Origin: Brienomyrus brachyistius
Lineage: Eukaryota; Chordata; Actinopteri; Osteoglossiformes; Mormyridae
DNA length: 64,000 bases
Assembly: GCF_023856365.1 (NCBI RefSeq)
Contig: NC_064542.1
Span: forward strand, 16,902,863-16,966,862
Direction of reading: 5' to 3'
The stretch's first letter is position 1, and the number at the start of each line of letters is the position of its first letter. A model generated the notes under the pieces. That model had not been told where the DNA came from. It saw nothing but the letters and a program-made list of their open reading frames with translations, and made no database searches. Below are positions 9,954 through 22,559 of this stretch, in pieces. The translations under genes were made by a program, and so were the position numbers.

Positions 9954-12264
9954 ATGTGCATAACAAGACCGTGTGCTTTCCTCGTGGTCTTCTATTATGC
10001 CTGTAAGTAAAAATGCTAAAAGTGCAATTTATTAAATGTACAAAAACGTTAATTTTAGAAGAAAATATATGTAGAACAAAATGTATTGGTAAAATTTTAC
10101 TGACATTTACACAATTGCATAAATAGTCCATAAAACATTTTATTTGCTTCATACTCTTTACTTTTCAGTTCATCTGGCCGTTCGCTTGGTTCAAATAAAC
10201 TGATAGAGGAAATAATTGTATTAGATGATTTTTTTTCTTGGTCCATTCTACCAAGGCTAATAATGTGAGCGCATGTTGTTTTTCCAGACACCACACTGGC
10301 TGTGTATGTTAATCAATCCAGTCTCCTGATGAGGGTCCGGACAGGAGACACTGTGACTCTGACATGCACATGTCCAAAGGAAGAACTGTCCTTTGTTGCA
10401 TGGTTCAAGCAACCCGTTGGCCAGAAGCCCCAGCTCATGGCGAAAGCCTATTACTTAGCGGATGGTGAATTGTCTGAAGCATTTAAAAAAATTAAACGTC
10501 TTAGTGTACAGAAGATAGATGGAAGTTTTAACCTGACCATTTCCAGATTGGAGCCATCAGATTCTGCAGTGTATTACTGTGCTGCTGTGTTCTATTATGA
10601 AATTACATTTGGAAATGGAACCTTTATCATGCTGACAGGTAAGTAGGACTCTTCGTTTTTCAGTAAAGCAGATAATAGACTATTGCTGTAAACCTATACT
10701 CTACAATATCATATATCGTTGTCCAGTACCGCGCAAAAGTCTTAGGCAATCAAAGAAAATGTTTAAGACTATTTATCCGGGTAATACGTGTGTATTTGTT
10801 CAGGGAAAAAACACAATTTGACGTTAAAATATCTATAAATTTTACAGTAACACAATAAAAAGGAATGATTTTTTTATGTTCTCGAAAAAGTTATTGATAT
10901 CTTCTTGGATGGCTAGAAGTACAATTTTCAGTTCCCAGAACTCTCCTCCGGACCACCCCTGTCATTTCGTGTTTTCATAAAATTTTACCACCAGATTACC
11001 ACTTACTTAATTAACTTACTTAGTGAAATACTTGGATTAAAGTATTAATTAGCCTAACATGGCATGCTAGTTGACAAGTCAATAAAATACATGTGCATAT
11101 TGTATGGTTCCCACAAGTACCAGGCTGACTTTTGAAATGGCTCATTAAGATGACACTTTGTAAATACATAAAATAATAGCTTACACCAATATTTAACATT
11201 TAAACATTTAAATTAAGCATAATTCTCCTTGTCGACCTAAGACTTTAGCAGAGTACTGTAGGTGTTATTCAAACGTGATATTCTTAATTTTGTTATTAAT
11301 TATTTATTAATTATTTAAGTGATATTATTTCTGAATGCAGTGATTAATTTGTATTATAGACTGTACAATATATGAACACAGGACCAAACTGCAGTACTGC
11401 ATCTTTAGGTAACAGGTAATATAATATAATATAGCAGCATAGAAATCAAAATCTCACTGTAAGCTTCTTTTTCAGATAAGACATCTGACAGCAGGACTGT
11501 GGTACAGCAGCCTGTGCCTGACACAGTGCAGCCTGGAGACTCTGTGAACCTGCAGTGTACAATAGAGACTGGGAGCTGCGCAGGAGAACACAGTGTTTAC
11601 TGGTTCAGACATGGATCAGGAGAATCCCTTCCAGGAGTCATTTACACCCATGGGAACGGGAGTGATGAGTGTGAGAAGAGCCCTGAGGCTGGATCTCCTA
11701 CACGGAGCTGCGTCTACAGCCTCCCCAAGGGGAACCTCAGCCTCTCTGATGCTGGGACTTACTACTGCGCTGTGGCCATGTGTGGGGAGATCCTCTTTGG
11801 GAATGGAACCTTATTAAATATAGAAGGTGTGGTTGTTTACAGGTATTCAAATTAGACAGATTATAATAGGATTGTGATAGGTGCTCCCCTACATAAATGA
11901 AAAAAGGGGGGCACTTTGATCATTCAGGCAAAAGGGACAGGTGCTTGGGGACTGGGACCCTCCCCCCCACTCCTACATTATAATTGTTATCCATCCAACC
12001 ATGCATTCATCCAACCAATTTTTATTCCATTTATCCAATATAGAATCAACATATAATGTATCTTAGGAAACTCTATTCATACACACTTACGGTATGCTTT
12101 TTGTGTGTAACTTGTGTGTGTAATTTGTTTTATCTTCAGGATCTGACTGGTTCGCAGAGAAGACTCTTTTGGTCTGGCTCTCCATTATAAGAAGTGGAGT
12201 TCTCCTTTGTGTCCTACTAATATTCTCTGCCTTTTATGGTGCATTTAAGGTTAAAAACCGATGA
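9954..12264 (+). CDS. nitr: NITR-1: V+I receptor with charged membrane segment (activating type)
   Basis: Four exons: 9954-10002, 10288-10638, 11476-11826 and 12140-12264, all joined in phase 1 with GT/AG sites, giving 291 residues. Residues 1-16 form a hydrophobic leader. Residues 17-133 form a V-type Ig domain: first Cys in VTLTC, Trp in AWFKQ, DSAVYYC, then a joining-like FGNGT inside the same exon. Residues 134-250 form the NITR I domain with six cysteines, VYWFRHG, AGTYYC and a second FGNGT. The last exon encodes a membrane segment with an arginine (LSIIRSGVLLCVLL) and a tail of only a few residues ending KVKNR. A buried basic residue with no ITIM is the design of receptors that pair with an acidic ITAM adaptor such as DAP12, as shown for zebrafish Nitr9. 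It should sit on cytotoxic or other lymphoid cell surfaces. An AATAAA lies at 12625. Paralogue number cannot be assigned. Confidence 0.88.
10724..11258. mobile_element. Tc1/mariner-type MITE in NITR-1 intron 2
   Basis: The left end reads CAGTACCGCGCAAAAGTCTT, and the right end is an imperfect inverted copy (AAGACTTTAGCAGAGTACTG) followed by TA. These are the typical ends of Tc1-like elements. No transposase frame lies between them, so it is a non-autonomous copy. It explains most of the intron between the V and I exons. Confidence 0.55.
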
Positions 12265-12624
12265 ATGCTTGAAATCAAAGAATATGTTCACATATGGTCT
12301 ATTTTCCCATCATGCACACAAATCAAAAAAGCGCTTAAAAAGTTATATGTTTTTCAGTCACACATATTCCCTCCTGATCAGTGTGGTCACATCCACTGTG
12401 CATAACCCAAAAAAGGCATGACCAAGTCTAAACGATTCATAAAGCAAGAAATAGGAGTTACGTCCTCAATGATTTTTGGCAGCAAGCAAAACATGGAACA
12501 TGGACTCTAATTTACGTTGTGAACCTATTTTAAATCCACAGAATCCATTCATTCTGAAAATGAAATTATGCCGGTAATTTACTATGCTTATATTTGCTCA
12601 TTCTCATGAACATGAGAGTCATTC

Positions 12625-12630
12625 AATAAA
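12625..12630 (+). terminator. Candidate polyadenylation signal of NITR-1
   Basis: AATAAA 361 bases after the NITR-1 stop codon, the first good hexamer downstream. The cleavage site itself cannot be seen. Confidence 0.45.
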
Positions 12631-12979
12631 CCTAAATGTTACAGTGAAATATAGTTTTTGAATTTTGTGCAGAGCAATTAACATTACCTTAACTTCTGGT
12701 AAAACTGAATTTTGCAAGTGGCTCACAAAAAAATTCACAAAAACTCATTAAAAGATTCAGAAATATGGGTAATTGTGTTACAGAATATGGATGGATGGGT
12801 AATTGCTTTTTTGTAGCATATGACACTTACAAAAATGCAATTGCTTTTGTTGCTTTTTAAATAGAATTTTTAAGTCATATAACCAAAAAAAGTTTTGTCT
12901 GAATCTGATGTTTAGCACAAGTTTAATACTGATATGGCTGTAAGGACAAGTGCTAAATATGTTCCAGTGTTATTCGATC

Positions 12980-13630
12980 ACGGCACCATGGACCCCTTGG
13001 TGCCCTCCAGTCTCACCAGCCCTCCAAAGCCCTCGGGTCCAACGTTCTCCACCTCGCCCATATACAGGCCCTGAAAGACTCCCAGCCCAGGTTTGATGCT
13101 TGACTTTCCAGGGCCCAGAAGGTTCACGAGATGTTCCCTGTAGCCCTTTTTTATACCTCAGTCTGTCCCCCATATCCCTGTCCTGCGTTGGTTCCATCCT
13201 GACCTGTGGTCCTCTGTCGTGTTTTTATTCTGGCTGTTCCTCCACCTGTTTGCCCTGTCATGCGGTGCCTGGTGTTGGGTGTTCCTTCCCCTTACTGTCC
13301 CTAAACCTGCCCAAGCCTGGCATATGTCCCGTAACCTGTGTTGTCACTCATCTGGTGCCCTGTCCTAGTACATGTCCTATTGTCCCCCCCTTGCCATCTC
13401 TAATTTTCTCATAGTTTGTCTTATGCTACCAGACTTGTCCTACATTAAAGTCTGTTCGGTGTTCTATCCTGTTCTATGTTTTCCTATCAAGGGGTTTGTC
13501 TCCCCAGCCCTGCCGTACAGTAGAGGGCGCCACCTGATCATTTATTTTCTCTGGCCAAGATTTGTTTTCTTACTATTTGAGGAACCAGTTATTAGTAGTT
13601 TCCAGACTGTGGAAACTTAAATTCACTGAA
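12980..13630 (+). other. C/T-rich segment, probably retroelement leader or LTR debris
   Basis: This stretch is pyrimidine-rich and unlike its AT-rich flanks. It opens with an ATGGACCC frame at 12988 that soon stops, and it ends near GTAGAGGGCGCCAC. It lies just upstream of a gypsy-type reverse transcriptase relic, so a retroelement 5' region is plausible. No paired LTR was found. Confidence 0.3.
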
Positions 13631-13689
13631 CTGTGATCTGTAAACTGAAATACAAACTTCCATAAAATTTTTTACAAAATTTGACCCTA

Positions 13690-14200
13690 CACCAGAGATT
13701 CAAAAAACCCTCCTGATGCAGTACCTGAGCAGCAGTGTGATGCCAGGACCCTCATGAGAGATGGTTTGCAAATTGTGAAGCAGAGCAGTATGGGCCTGAT
13801 GGCACGACAGTGGCGTTGACTAAGTACGCTTCTAGTTGGACATCTTCACAGCCCGAGATGAAGAGCGCAAACCCACAACACCTGTCCAGCACTAGATCAA
13901 CACTGGAGATGCTTTCACCATGTATCGCTTATCATTTAGCCCTCATGAAGTATCAGGCAGCGAAGCAGAAAATCCAGGAAATAGTGGCAGGAGCATCAAG
14001 ACGCCTGTGGACTGTGCCAGCAGTCATGCTCATAAAGAAGCATGGCTCCTGGAATCTCTGTATGGCCTTCATACGTCTGAATTCCATAAAGAGGAAGGAA
14101 CCATATCTACTGGACCACTTCTCCAGTTCAACATGGTTCACCTCTTTAGATAAGTGGCTATCGGCAGGTCAAACTATAGTTCATTCTAATATCGCTGGTC
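13690..14200 (+). mobile_element. Ty3/gypsy-type reverse transcriptase relic
   Basis: The open frame at 13810-14292 contains, at 13980-14150, a series resembling the first half of a gypsy reverse transcriptase: LWTVPAVMLIKKHGSWNLC, then RLNSIKRKEPYLLDHF and WFTSLD. In the family these correspond to the P.vlVkKKDGSWR, DYR.LN..T..d.yPLP and FS.lDL blocks. Key residues are changed (the second Asp-Tyr-Arg is lost), and no YxDD box follows. It is an old fragment. Confidence 0.5.
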
Positions 14201-14929
14201 CTGGCAGTAAAACAACTTGCCAGCTTATTAACGTAATAACATTACATCATTTTTATTCTGCGGAAAACAAAAGATCTGCTGGTAAGATTTAATGACAAAG
14301 TATAAATATGTCGCAGGTCGAATAAATAAAGTAATGTGGTGTTTAATATATGTTAAATATTAATTTGCACTAAAATACTTCTATAATTCACATAAATTAT
14401 GCAACGTTACATTGTTTTTTAATTCTGTAGAAAACACAAGATCGATTTAATAATAAAATATAATTATGTTGCAGGTCAAATAAATAAAATGCTGTGAAGG
14501 TTGAGCGGCGAAGAGAGCATGAGGCAGGTTACAATGCTCAGGTTTTACCCAGACTCTTATTGGGTGATCCTTAAAGGGAGAGCGGCGAAACAACCAATGA
14601 GAACAAACTCAACCAAACAGATGGGGGAGCCTTTACAGAGACAAAAGTGGATTCAGGCAATAGAGACAGGGTGCAACAAATCATACTCTGAAAACATTTT
14701 TTTAGGTTCAGCAGCATATTAAAACCTAAAATCCAAAACAGTTGAAAATAAATTTTAAAAACGACATACAGATTAACTTTTACTGTACTTTCACTTCCAC
14801 CTACATAACTTTTCTCTTCCATTGTTTTTTTAAATTGATGGAAACATGGGCTATTTCTCAAAAAGCAGCAAGCAAAAACCCCAAAAGCACCAATAGCACC
14901 AGCTCCATGTTGATGGATACGAGGCAAAT

Positions 14930-15175
14930 GCTGGAGGCATGCTGATGAGCACCAGCGGGCCAAGCTTAACGCGGCTTCGGCGGTTGCTGAGGCAAAAACT
15001 CGGGTATGGGAGGAGTTTGGCAAGACTATGGAGAACGACTTCCGGACGGCTTCGAGGAGATTCTGGTCCACCATCCGGCGGCTCCGGGCGGGAAAGTGGT
15101 GCAGCATCAACACTGTTTATGGTGGGGATGGTGAACTGCTGACCTCAGTTCGGGACGTTGACCAAAACTCCGCCC
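14930..15175 (+). mobile_element. Rex3/RTE-like LINE fragment between endonuclease and RT
   Basis: The plus strand reads EAKTRVWEEFGKTMENDFRT, then FWSTIRRLRAGKWCSINTVY and GGDGELLTSVRDV. This matches the linker between endonuclease and reverse transcriptase in fish RTE/Rex3-type LINEs. It is truncated on both sides. Confidence 0.6.
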
Positions 15176-15179
15176 TTTG

Positions 15180-15735
15180 TTGCAGCCCATGCTGATCATG
15201 TTTTCTAGACTCGATATATATGGGCTTTTCAATCAGGGCGTATGCGCGCAGTCATCTTGGATGATTGGATCCAGGTGGACTAATCTACTACACAGCTGCG
15301 TTTGAAAACCTGACTTATCCCAGATGAGTTTCACTGGCATTAACTCATCCAAGATGAGGCATCTGATGATTAAAGCAACATACAGAAAATACCCCCTAGG
15401 TTACAACGCTAAAGTTTGATCTAGGAAGCACAGGTCTAGGGCTTAACGAGATTAATACACAGATTAATGAGAAGCAAACAAGAGACAGGTGGGACTCCTT
15501 AATATGAGGGCAGGATGAACAAATACCACAGATAGCAGATATTTTGATTCTCTCTCACAGTAATAAAGTCAAATTGGGTATAACAATCTTAAGTCATAGA
15601 ATAACATCCTAATTTTTGATAATAATTGCCAGCATATATCGGGCATATGTAAGTATTTTTATTACACTTCGTATTTTTATAATTAAGTATATCAAAGCAA
15701 AACCAACAGTGACTCCATGCCATGGCCTTAAATAA
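15180..15735. other. No gene seen
   Basis: Intergenic DNA between a LINE fragment and a SINE; nothing further recognised. Confidence 0.3.
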
Positions 15736-15737
15736 CG

Positions 15738-16040
15738 TCCATTTTCAACTGCTTGTCCTATCCAGGGTCATGGGGGGGCTGGAGTCTATGGGTGCAAGGC
15801 AGGGAACAACCCAGGATGGGGCACCAACCTATCACAGGGCACAATCACACTCCTATGGGCTATTTGGTAACTCTAATTAGCCTTAACATGTTTTTGAACT
15901 GTGGGGGGGGGAAACTACCTGGATGAAACCCCAGAATGACATGGGGAGAACATGCAAACTCCACACACAGAACCCAGGCAGAGACTTGAACCCGGGTCCC
16001 AGAGGTGTGAGGAAACAGTGCTAACCACTGTACCACCATG
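15738..16040 (-). repeat. tRNA-derived SINE with (GGAT)n-type tail, diverged copy
   Basis: Same family and orientation as the copy at 7191: the head at the right end reads GCCATGGTGGTACAGTGG on the minus strand, with the body phrase for CATGGGGAGAACATGCAAAC in the middle. The tail side is eroded. Confidence 0.7.
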
Positions 16041-16219
16041 GCTGCTATCATAATCATACATTAAAGGCAATTAAAATATGCCAGTGAGTCTGCGTGCTTG
16101 TCACTGGACTGCAGGAGGAAACTGAAGCACCCAGAGAGAACATGGGAGAACAAGCAAAATATACAGTAAGCTAATAGAACAAAGGTGACTCAAAACCGCA
16201 ACCTTACATGTGAGAGCTT

Positions 16220-16330
16220 CAGTGTTGCCTGCAAGTGTGGTCAGTAATTTTCTACTCGTACTCTCACCTTTGCACTGTGCAAGACAAATGACTGAGTGAA
16301 AGGTGTTTGTGTCAAACACATCAGTGAGTG
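16220..16330 (+). pseudogene. Possible immunoglobulin V-exon relic segment (family of four)
   Basis: The block starting with the phrase for AAGTGTGGTCAGTAATTTTC and running to GTCAAACACATCAG is clearly related to blocks at 26.6, 28.85 and 55.77 kb. In two of the relatives the surrounding context looks like decayed NITR V sequence. Here there is no open frame. I list it because the four-fold recurrence on the same strand within a receptor cluster suggests duplicated gene remains; it could instead be an unnamed repeat. Confidence 0.25.
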
Positions 16331-16340
16331 AAGCCCACAC

Positions 16341-18000
16341 AACCCTTAAACTGACATGAAAAGCAGAACAGGACTGGACAGTAGCAGATCGTAAATCACA
16401 ATTGTGACTTTGTTAGGGCTGTGGCTTCTATCAGCTTGTTTTCAAGTGCCTGGTTTCCAATATACCACTGCTTTTGTTTGTTGTGCTGTGGCCTCACACC
16501 TCTGCATTCTTTTTATTGGAGCAAGGTGCAAAATGCAGTTTCCAAAACATCACTTTGATCACAGGACAAGCCAGGTCAACTGTGTCAGGCATGGATGGAA
16601 GCATGTGGGCGCGCAGGTAGCATGTGCTATGTGACGCAATAATAATGGCACAAGAGTTGAAAACAAGGGCACTGAGTTTCATTTGTTTTCCTTTTTTGAA
16701 TATTAAAAGTGTCATTTTTCAAGGCCCAAGACGTGGTATATTTTTACTCTTTTTGTTTTGTGGTTTCCATTTAGATTTGGAATTTATTGCATGATTTGAA
16801 GTAATTACCAAAAATGACATATTTTACATTTAGCGGCACCATAAACTGAAAAACAACCATCTATTTTTTTTTTTTAAGAATGCAAGATATTCATGCATAA
16901 CCAATAAGTCCTGGAATTAACAAAGATTAAAGGAAGTAAACAAAACAATCAATAAGTCAACACCACAAGTCCATGTTCTTTGTATAGGTCAATCTTTCCC
17001 GTATTTAAGATTTTCATCAAAGAAAAAATGTGTTTGTGGAAGATATTAACACAATATAAAATTTTATGAGAATTTCGGTGTGGTTGATTTGAATGCTTTA
17101 TTTGAAGCATTTCCTTTTGGGGGCATTGAAAGGGAAAAACAGGCTTCCATTTAAATTCCCAGCACTCCCAGTTGATAGCCTTTCTCTCTTCACCTTTCCC
17201 CTTTTCTTTCAAGCTGCTATTACTGACCTCCCAAATCTGAGTATGGCCCTCCAGTATGCACACAAATGGTCTAGCTGGTAGAAATCAAACCAAACAAGAA
17301 GTGTGATTCAGGTTCTTGTGACAGTGACCCCCCCCCCCCCCCCCCCCTCTTCCTTAATGTTCAGCACAGCTTGAGGGTGAAAGGAACTAAGAAAGTAATC
17401 ATGGAGCTAGTGTTGTCTAAAACGTTCAATTCTCTTAATCAGCAGCATTTATCTCTCGTCATGTGAATCCCGCAAACAAACATGCAGCGGACTCTACTTT
17501 TGGAAAGTGTTGTTACATCAGCAGTTAGTTGCTAATTTGCTCGGCAATGCTGTTAGTCATTCCCAGTACTGAGACAGACTTCTATAGTGCAAAGTAGTTA
17601 TTCACTGATCGCTTTAATAAAAGGTCCCCAACTTAGGGACATAGTACTAGGCAGTACAATTTCACAAAACAAAAACCTGATATAAATAAATAGCCAGTGC
17701 TCACGTGTTTTTAACTATATATACATTTTCCCTAAATATCTGTTTAACTAAAATATACCAATTAAATTGACTTTATTAATCCCTGGGAGAAATTCTGGAA
17801 TGATATCTGGAATTTAAAGGAATGGGCTCCACACTTGAGCAGAAGTCCATTAAATAGTGAGATTTTGATACACGAATACCGAGGCATCTAACCTGTTACC
17901 GCTCTGCAGTGATCATATACCAGCCAATCAGGCTCTCCACAGTGTGTGGGAAATGGCTTCAGTTGTCAGTCACAGTCAGTACTGACCCCCCAGTCTTTTT
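16341..18000. other. Intergenic DNA before NITR-2, includes a poly-C run
   Basis: No exon was recognised. A 20-base C run lies at 17328-17347. A reverse-complement TTAATCCCTGGGAGAAATTC near 17776 looks like the end of a fish LINE/SINE on the minus strand. The NITR-2 promoter must lie in the last few hundred bases, but no motif is clear. Confidence 0.3.
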
Positions 18001-18044
18001 TGGCAGGAGATGATCAATATTACTGTATACCAGGTTTGATCAGG

Positions 18045-21000
18045 ATGGTCAGGCTCTGCTCAGCGCTGCTGCTGTTTATAACAGGTATAAAACTCTGACC
18101 TTTTATTCAATGTCCTCAGTATATTTTGTATGAGCAAGAATTTATTGTAATAAAGTAATTAAACATATTTAATTTTATGTGTGCAGATACTTCTTGCTTT
18201 ACTTTAGCATTTCAATGATTAATTCACTGTAGAGCTCAAATAATTTTTGTGTTATTTTTGCCTTCAGCGGTTAATCTTGTCCTGCTCACCCAGACTGAAA
18301 ACATGAAGACCTTCCACCTTGGAGACACCATCACCCTGCACTGTACCTTTTCTTCTGGACATAGCAGCTACTTCTACTGGTTCAAACAGGCAGTAGGAGA
18401 GTCACCTCAAAGTATAATGTCTATCTACAGTCATAGCAAAGAACCATTGCTGTATGGGGAGTTCCAAGGGGATAAGCGCTTCGCAATTCAAAAAAACTCA
18501 ACCAGCATGGTGCTGACCATTTCAAATGCAAAGCCCGCAGATGGCGGATTTTATTACTGCTGCACAAGAAGTTATGAGCAGATCATTTTCGAGAACAAAA
18601 TTTTCTTGAAGTATGAAGGTACTGATCCATAAATGTTAAACAGTCATAGTTTTAATGTCATGTATATGAAGACCTAATTCAAACACAGACATAATTACAT
18701 TTGTTACCAGGTTAAATATTTCTATTGGTTGGCTGAATAGATGTGGGAGTAAATGATTATTTTTCATCTATTACAGTTATATAGCCTGTCTGTAGCTTTT
18801 TATCAAAGTTTGAGCAAAAGTTATATTTAATAAACAAATAACCTTATAATTTAATTTGATAAGTAATTATCACATTAGTCAGTCAAGTATTTCTGTTGTA
18901 GATTGTCGGGTTATAGTAGTGTTAATTTCTTCTTTCAGGTCTAGCAACTATGAACAGATATTTCAGTCTGCAGCCTGTAACTGACACAGTACAGCCTGGA
19001 GACTCTGTGAGCCTGCAGTGTATAATAGAGACTGGGAGCTGTGCAGGAGAACACAGTGTTTACTGGTTCAGACATGGATCAGGAGAATCCCTTCCAGGAG
19101 TCATTTACACCCATGGGAACAGGAGTGATGAGTGTGAGAAGAGCCCTGAGGCTGGATCTCCTACACGGAGCTGCGTCTACAGCCTCCCCAAGGGGAACCT
19201 CAGCCTCTCTGATGCTGGGACTTACTACTGCGCTGTGGCCATGTGTGGGGAGATGCTGTTTGGGAACGGGACCAAGCTGGAAATAACAGGTGATTTATTT
19301 TATTCCAATAATAGCACATAAATTCCTTTAGATGTTCAACTTTAAGTATTTCATGATTACTAAAAACATCATTTTGTTGATTTATTGGTACTGTGTGATG
19401 GTTGATTTTTGGTTAGGTAACTTTAACACTAACTTTTATTAAAATGTATTTTCATTATGTGATATATCAGCCAATATTTTATCTGAGACAGTTAATGCAT
19501 GAATTTTAGTTGAGCTATGTATAGTTGTCCCTGCACCATTGTACTATATCGGATGGGTGAATGTATTAATGTATATATTTAAATTTTCCAAATTAATGTC
19601 TCGCATTCAAGCAGTGGCTCCCAAAAATTTTATGCCAGACCATCATTTTGCGAACAATATTTAGACTCAAACCACTTATATATCATGCATCTTATATTTC
19701 ATGTGAATATAAAAAAACATACATAGACTAGTCAAAACCAACTGAGTTGTGCTTTTTTCTTCTAGTCCAGTCCATGGCAGTGAACTTTTCAAAAACACTA
19801 AAAGAAAAAGCACCAACTTGCTGATTGTGGTGTTCTTCTTTACTTTCACATCAAATGTAAAACTTACCCGTATGTCGGTATGCGTTTCCCTGCCTAAAGC
19901 CAGCTGCGGCATAGACGTAATGGCAAAACAGTATACAGGACAGACTTGTACGACTGCAAGGTTTGTGAGATGGATGCATGATTTACATGCTTGAATCCAG
20001 TTAGGTGAAAATTATCCAATTATGTGCAACTACAATTATTGCTTTATAAAGATGCCGCTTATAAATCGCTTCAAATTTGTGTTGTTTTTATCCATTGACA
20101 AAAGTACCTGAACATTTCAATGTGGTAAAGTCACACCCAGCTCGGGAACCTCTGTATTAATGGCACATTAGATATGCTTATATGTTTCATTCAATGAAGA
20201 GTTCCGACTCTATAAGAACTGTCTAAAAAATTATCCAAAACAGCGCAGCACCACAAAGAGGAAATAAGGTGAAGTCTGATATCACAATAATCTGGACATA
20301 ATTTTTTGTTGCAATAGATAAAAAACCATACATGAAGATAAATCAAACTAGCCTGTTCCCTAAATGTACTATTTTTAACCATGCAAAATGTAAAACCTTT
20401 ACCTAGTTGTTAAAACTAAGAAAGCATATTATACAAAGTATCCAATGTATTTGCGTGATTCGAGTAAAAGACAGTGGTTGTTTTTCATGACTGCAACTTA
20501 ATTTGTTTGTTTGTTTGTTTGTTTAATTATACAGGTACTGATCAAGAACACCAAAGCAGTCCTTTAGTTCTTGGTTTAGCAATATCCAACATTGTATGTG
20601 TAATAATAATAATCATCCTTATCTATGTGCAGAAGACCAGCATACAGCGTAAGTCCTTGAAGTGCATTTTAAGTCCTTATGCATTTTAAAATTACAAAAT
20701 ATAATTATCTATCCAAATGTAATTATATAATTTTAATTAAAGTATAAAATAAAATGCAACTGAATTCTCAATAAATATATCAATATTCTTTTGCCCAGGA
20801 AATACACATCAGTGGTTCTCCAATATGCCACACAGTGAGGTACAGTACCAGTTATAATATATTATTACATTAATAACATGAATGGAAGTTTGTTTCTGTA
20901 TTAAAAGACATTATTATTGGCTTACATTAATAAGAAGGCTTATAGTGTTTAACACAAAATAAGCAAATAAAAATGCACTAGTGATGTGATATTCAGGCAA

Positions 21001-21235
21001 ATGTGGGGGAAAAAAATCTATAAACACTTTCATTATCATTACATAAAGCAGAAGCCTTGTTTTCTTATTATCCAGCCAATAAATGATGTTTCCCTGGTTC
21101 TTTTTCCAGACACGGGACCCACAACAGCTAACTTACAATGAATGCGTTTTCCCAAAGAGGAAATCAGAGACGAGACCCAGGATGCAACAGACAGACACCA
21201 ATGTTTTATATTCTGACGTTAGACTTAGAGAATGA
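18045..21235 (+). CDS. nitr: NITR-2: V+I inhibitory receptor with ITIM tail
   Basis: Six exons: 18045-18084, 18268-18618, 18939-19289, 20535-20648, 20799-20839 and 21110-21235, giving 340 residues. The leader starts MVRLCSALLLFIT. The V domain (14-130) has ITLHC, FYWFKQ and GGFYYCC, but its joining-like segment reads IIFENKIFLKY, so both glycines of the usual FGNG are lost. The I domain (131-247) has six cysteines and an intact FGNGTKLEI. Exon 4 holds an uncharged membrane segment (VLGLAISNIVCVIIIIILIY). The tail has an ITIM-like LTYNEC (Tyr about 308) and a canonical ITIM, VLYSDV (Tyr about 333), 25 residues apart. Phosphorylated ITIMs recruit SHP-type phosphatases, so inhibition is expected. 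Donors and acceptors are consensus. The degraded joining motif may alter V folding or mean relaxed selection. Confidence 0.88.
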
Positions 21236-21942
21236 GACAGATGGCATAATGCAGTGTTTGCCTGAATCATACCCTAACTGCGACCTAATTTTATATAATT
21301 TATGTTTTTTTTTATCAGAAAATTCTTGATGAAGCCATAACCAGTGTTATTCGTGATTTCAATATCCAAATTATTTAAGTGTGCACTACAGGACTGTGAA
21401 AAAGGCAGTCAAAGAACATGATTTTTAAATTATCTTAATGTTGGTGTAAAACTACGCTATTATATCTGTCAAGATGTGTCAGCTTAACCATTTCAAAACC
21501 TCTCCTGAATTCACCCCAGTATTTACAGCAACCATCCAACACAGCATTTTTTGATTCTGTTACTGTTATGGTGAAAGTTAATGAATACGTAAAATGACTG
21601 AGGTGTCCCTAAGGAGAGGTTAGGTAACTGGTTCTTTAAGCCGTCCATCAAAATATGAGTGAGTTTTGGAGAACATACAAAATTCTTGTTAGTTTTGCAT
21701 GTTAGTTATGTTATTTTGTTACTGGTAATTTCACGTTCTAATGTTAAATTGTGTTTTTTTTGTTAGTGTAAATGCACTTCCTGCCCAGATAAATAGCTTT
21801 AAATGCTTTCTGTGATTCCGTAAGACTTTTGCACAGTTCTGTATATCGTTTCAGTTGGTTCAACGTTTTGATTATGATAATGACATAATGGTAATGAAGG
21901 CTGTAATAATTATATGATATAATACTTTGAAACAGATTTAAA

Positions 21943-21948
21943 AATAAA
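21943..21948 (+). terminator. Candidate polyadenylation signal of NITR-2
   Basis: AATAAA about 700 bases past the NITR-2 stop. A nearer hexamer variant could be used instead, so this is a weak call. Confidence 0.25.
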
Positions 21949-22079
21949 CAGATTTTTGTACTTAATTTATTTGGTAATTTTTGAACCCATTTCTGCATAT
22001 TTTTATACACTTTATGCATGATTAGCCTACAGAAGATATGAAAAATGTACACAACCCCTGTTGAAGTGCTACGTTTTTG

Positions 22080-22480
22080 TGATCACATTAAATCATTTCA
22101 AAACTGTTCCCACCTTTAATGTGACCTGTAACTTGTACAATTCAGTTGAAAAACAAACAAATCTGTTGGGGAGGAAAATGTAAAAAAATTAAAAAGTACA
22201 ATAAGCTGGTTGCATAAATGTGCACACCCTAATACTAATACTCCCACACACCTAACACTAATACACTAATACTTTGTTGAAGCGCCTCTTGATTTAATTA
22301 CAGCATTCAGTCTTTTTGTCAGCAAGCCAGATCTTGATTTGGCAATGTCTGCCCACTCTTCCTTGCAAAAGTGCTCCAAATCTGAAAATCCTCTTCATCA
22401 ACAGCTTTCTAGCAGAACATCTGGAGGTTTTGGGGCAGAATTGACTGGTATTTGGAACTGTTCATATTTTACAACATAGA
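22080..22480. mobile_element. Possible Tc1-like relic
   Basis: The stretch with TTGTTGAAGCGCCTCTTGAT and the phrase for sense or antisense ACAGCATTCAGTCTTTTTGT resembles the decayed inner end of fish Tc1-like elements. There are no clear inverted repeats and no frame. Confidence 0.35.
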
Positions 22481-22559
22481 AAATGGTAACAACATTGGTC
22501 TAGTCTGTTGTCACTGTAGGGGTTTGAGTTTAAGAACAATCATCTTAACATATTGCTAA

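Noticed and set aside
11593..11817. Second open frame inside the I exon of NITR-1 (also at 19041 and 46859)
   Set aside because: It is an out-of-frame shadow kept open because the I exons are nearly identical; the main frame carries the Ig cysteines and splice phases.
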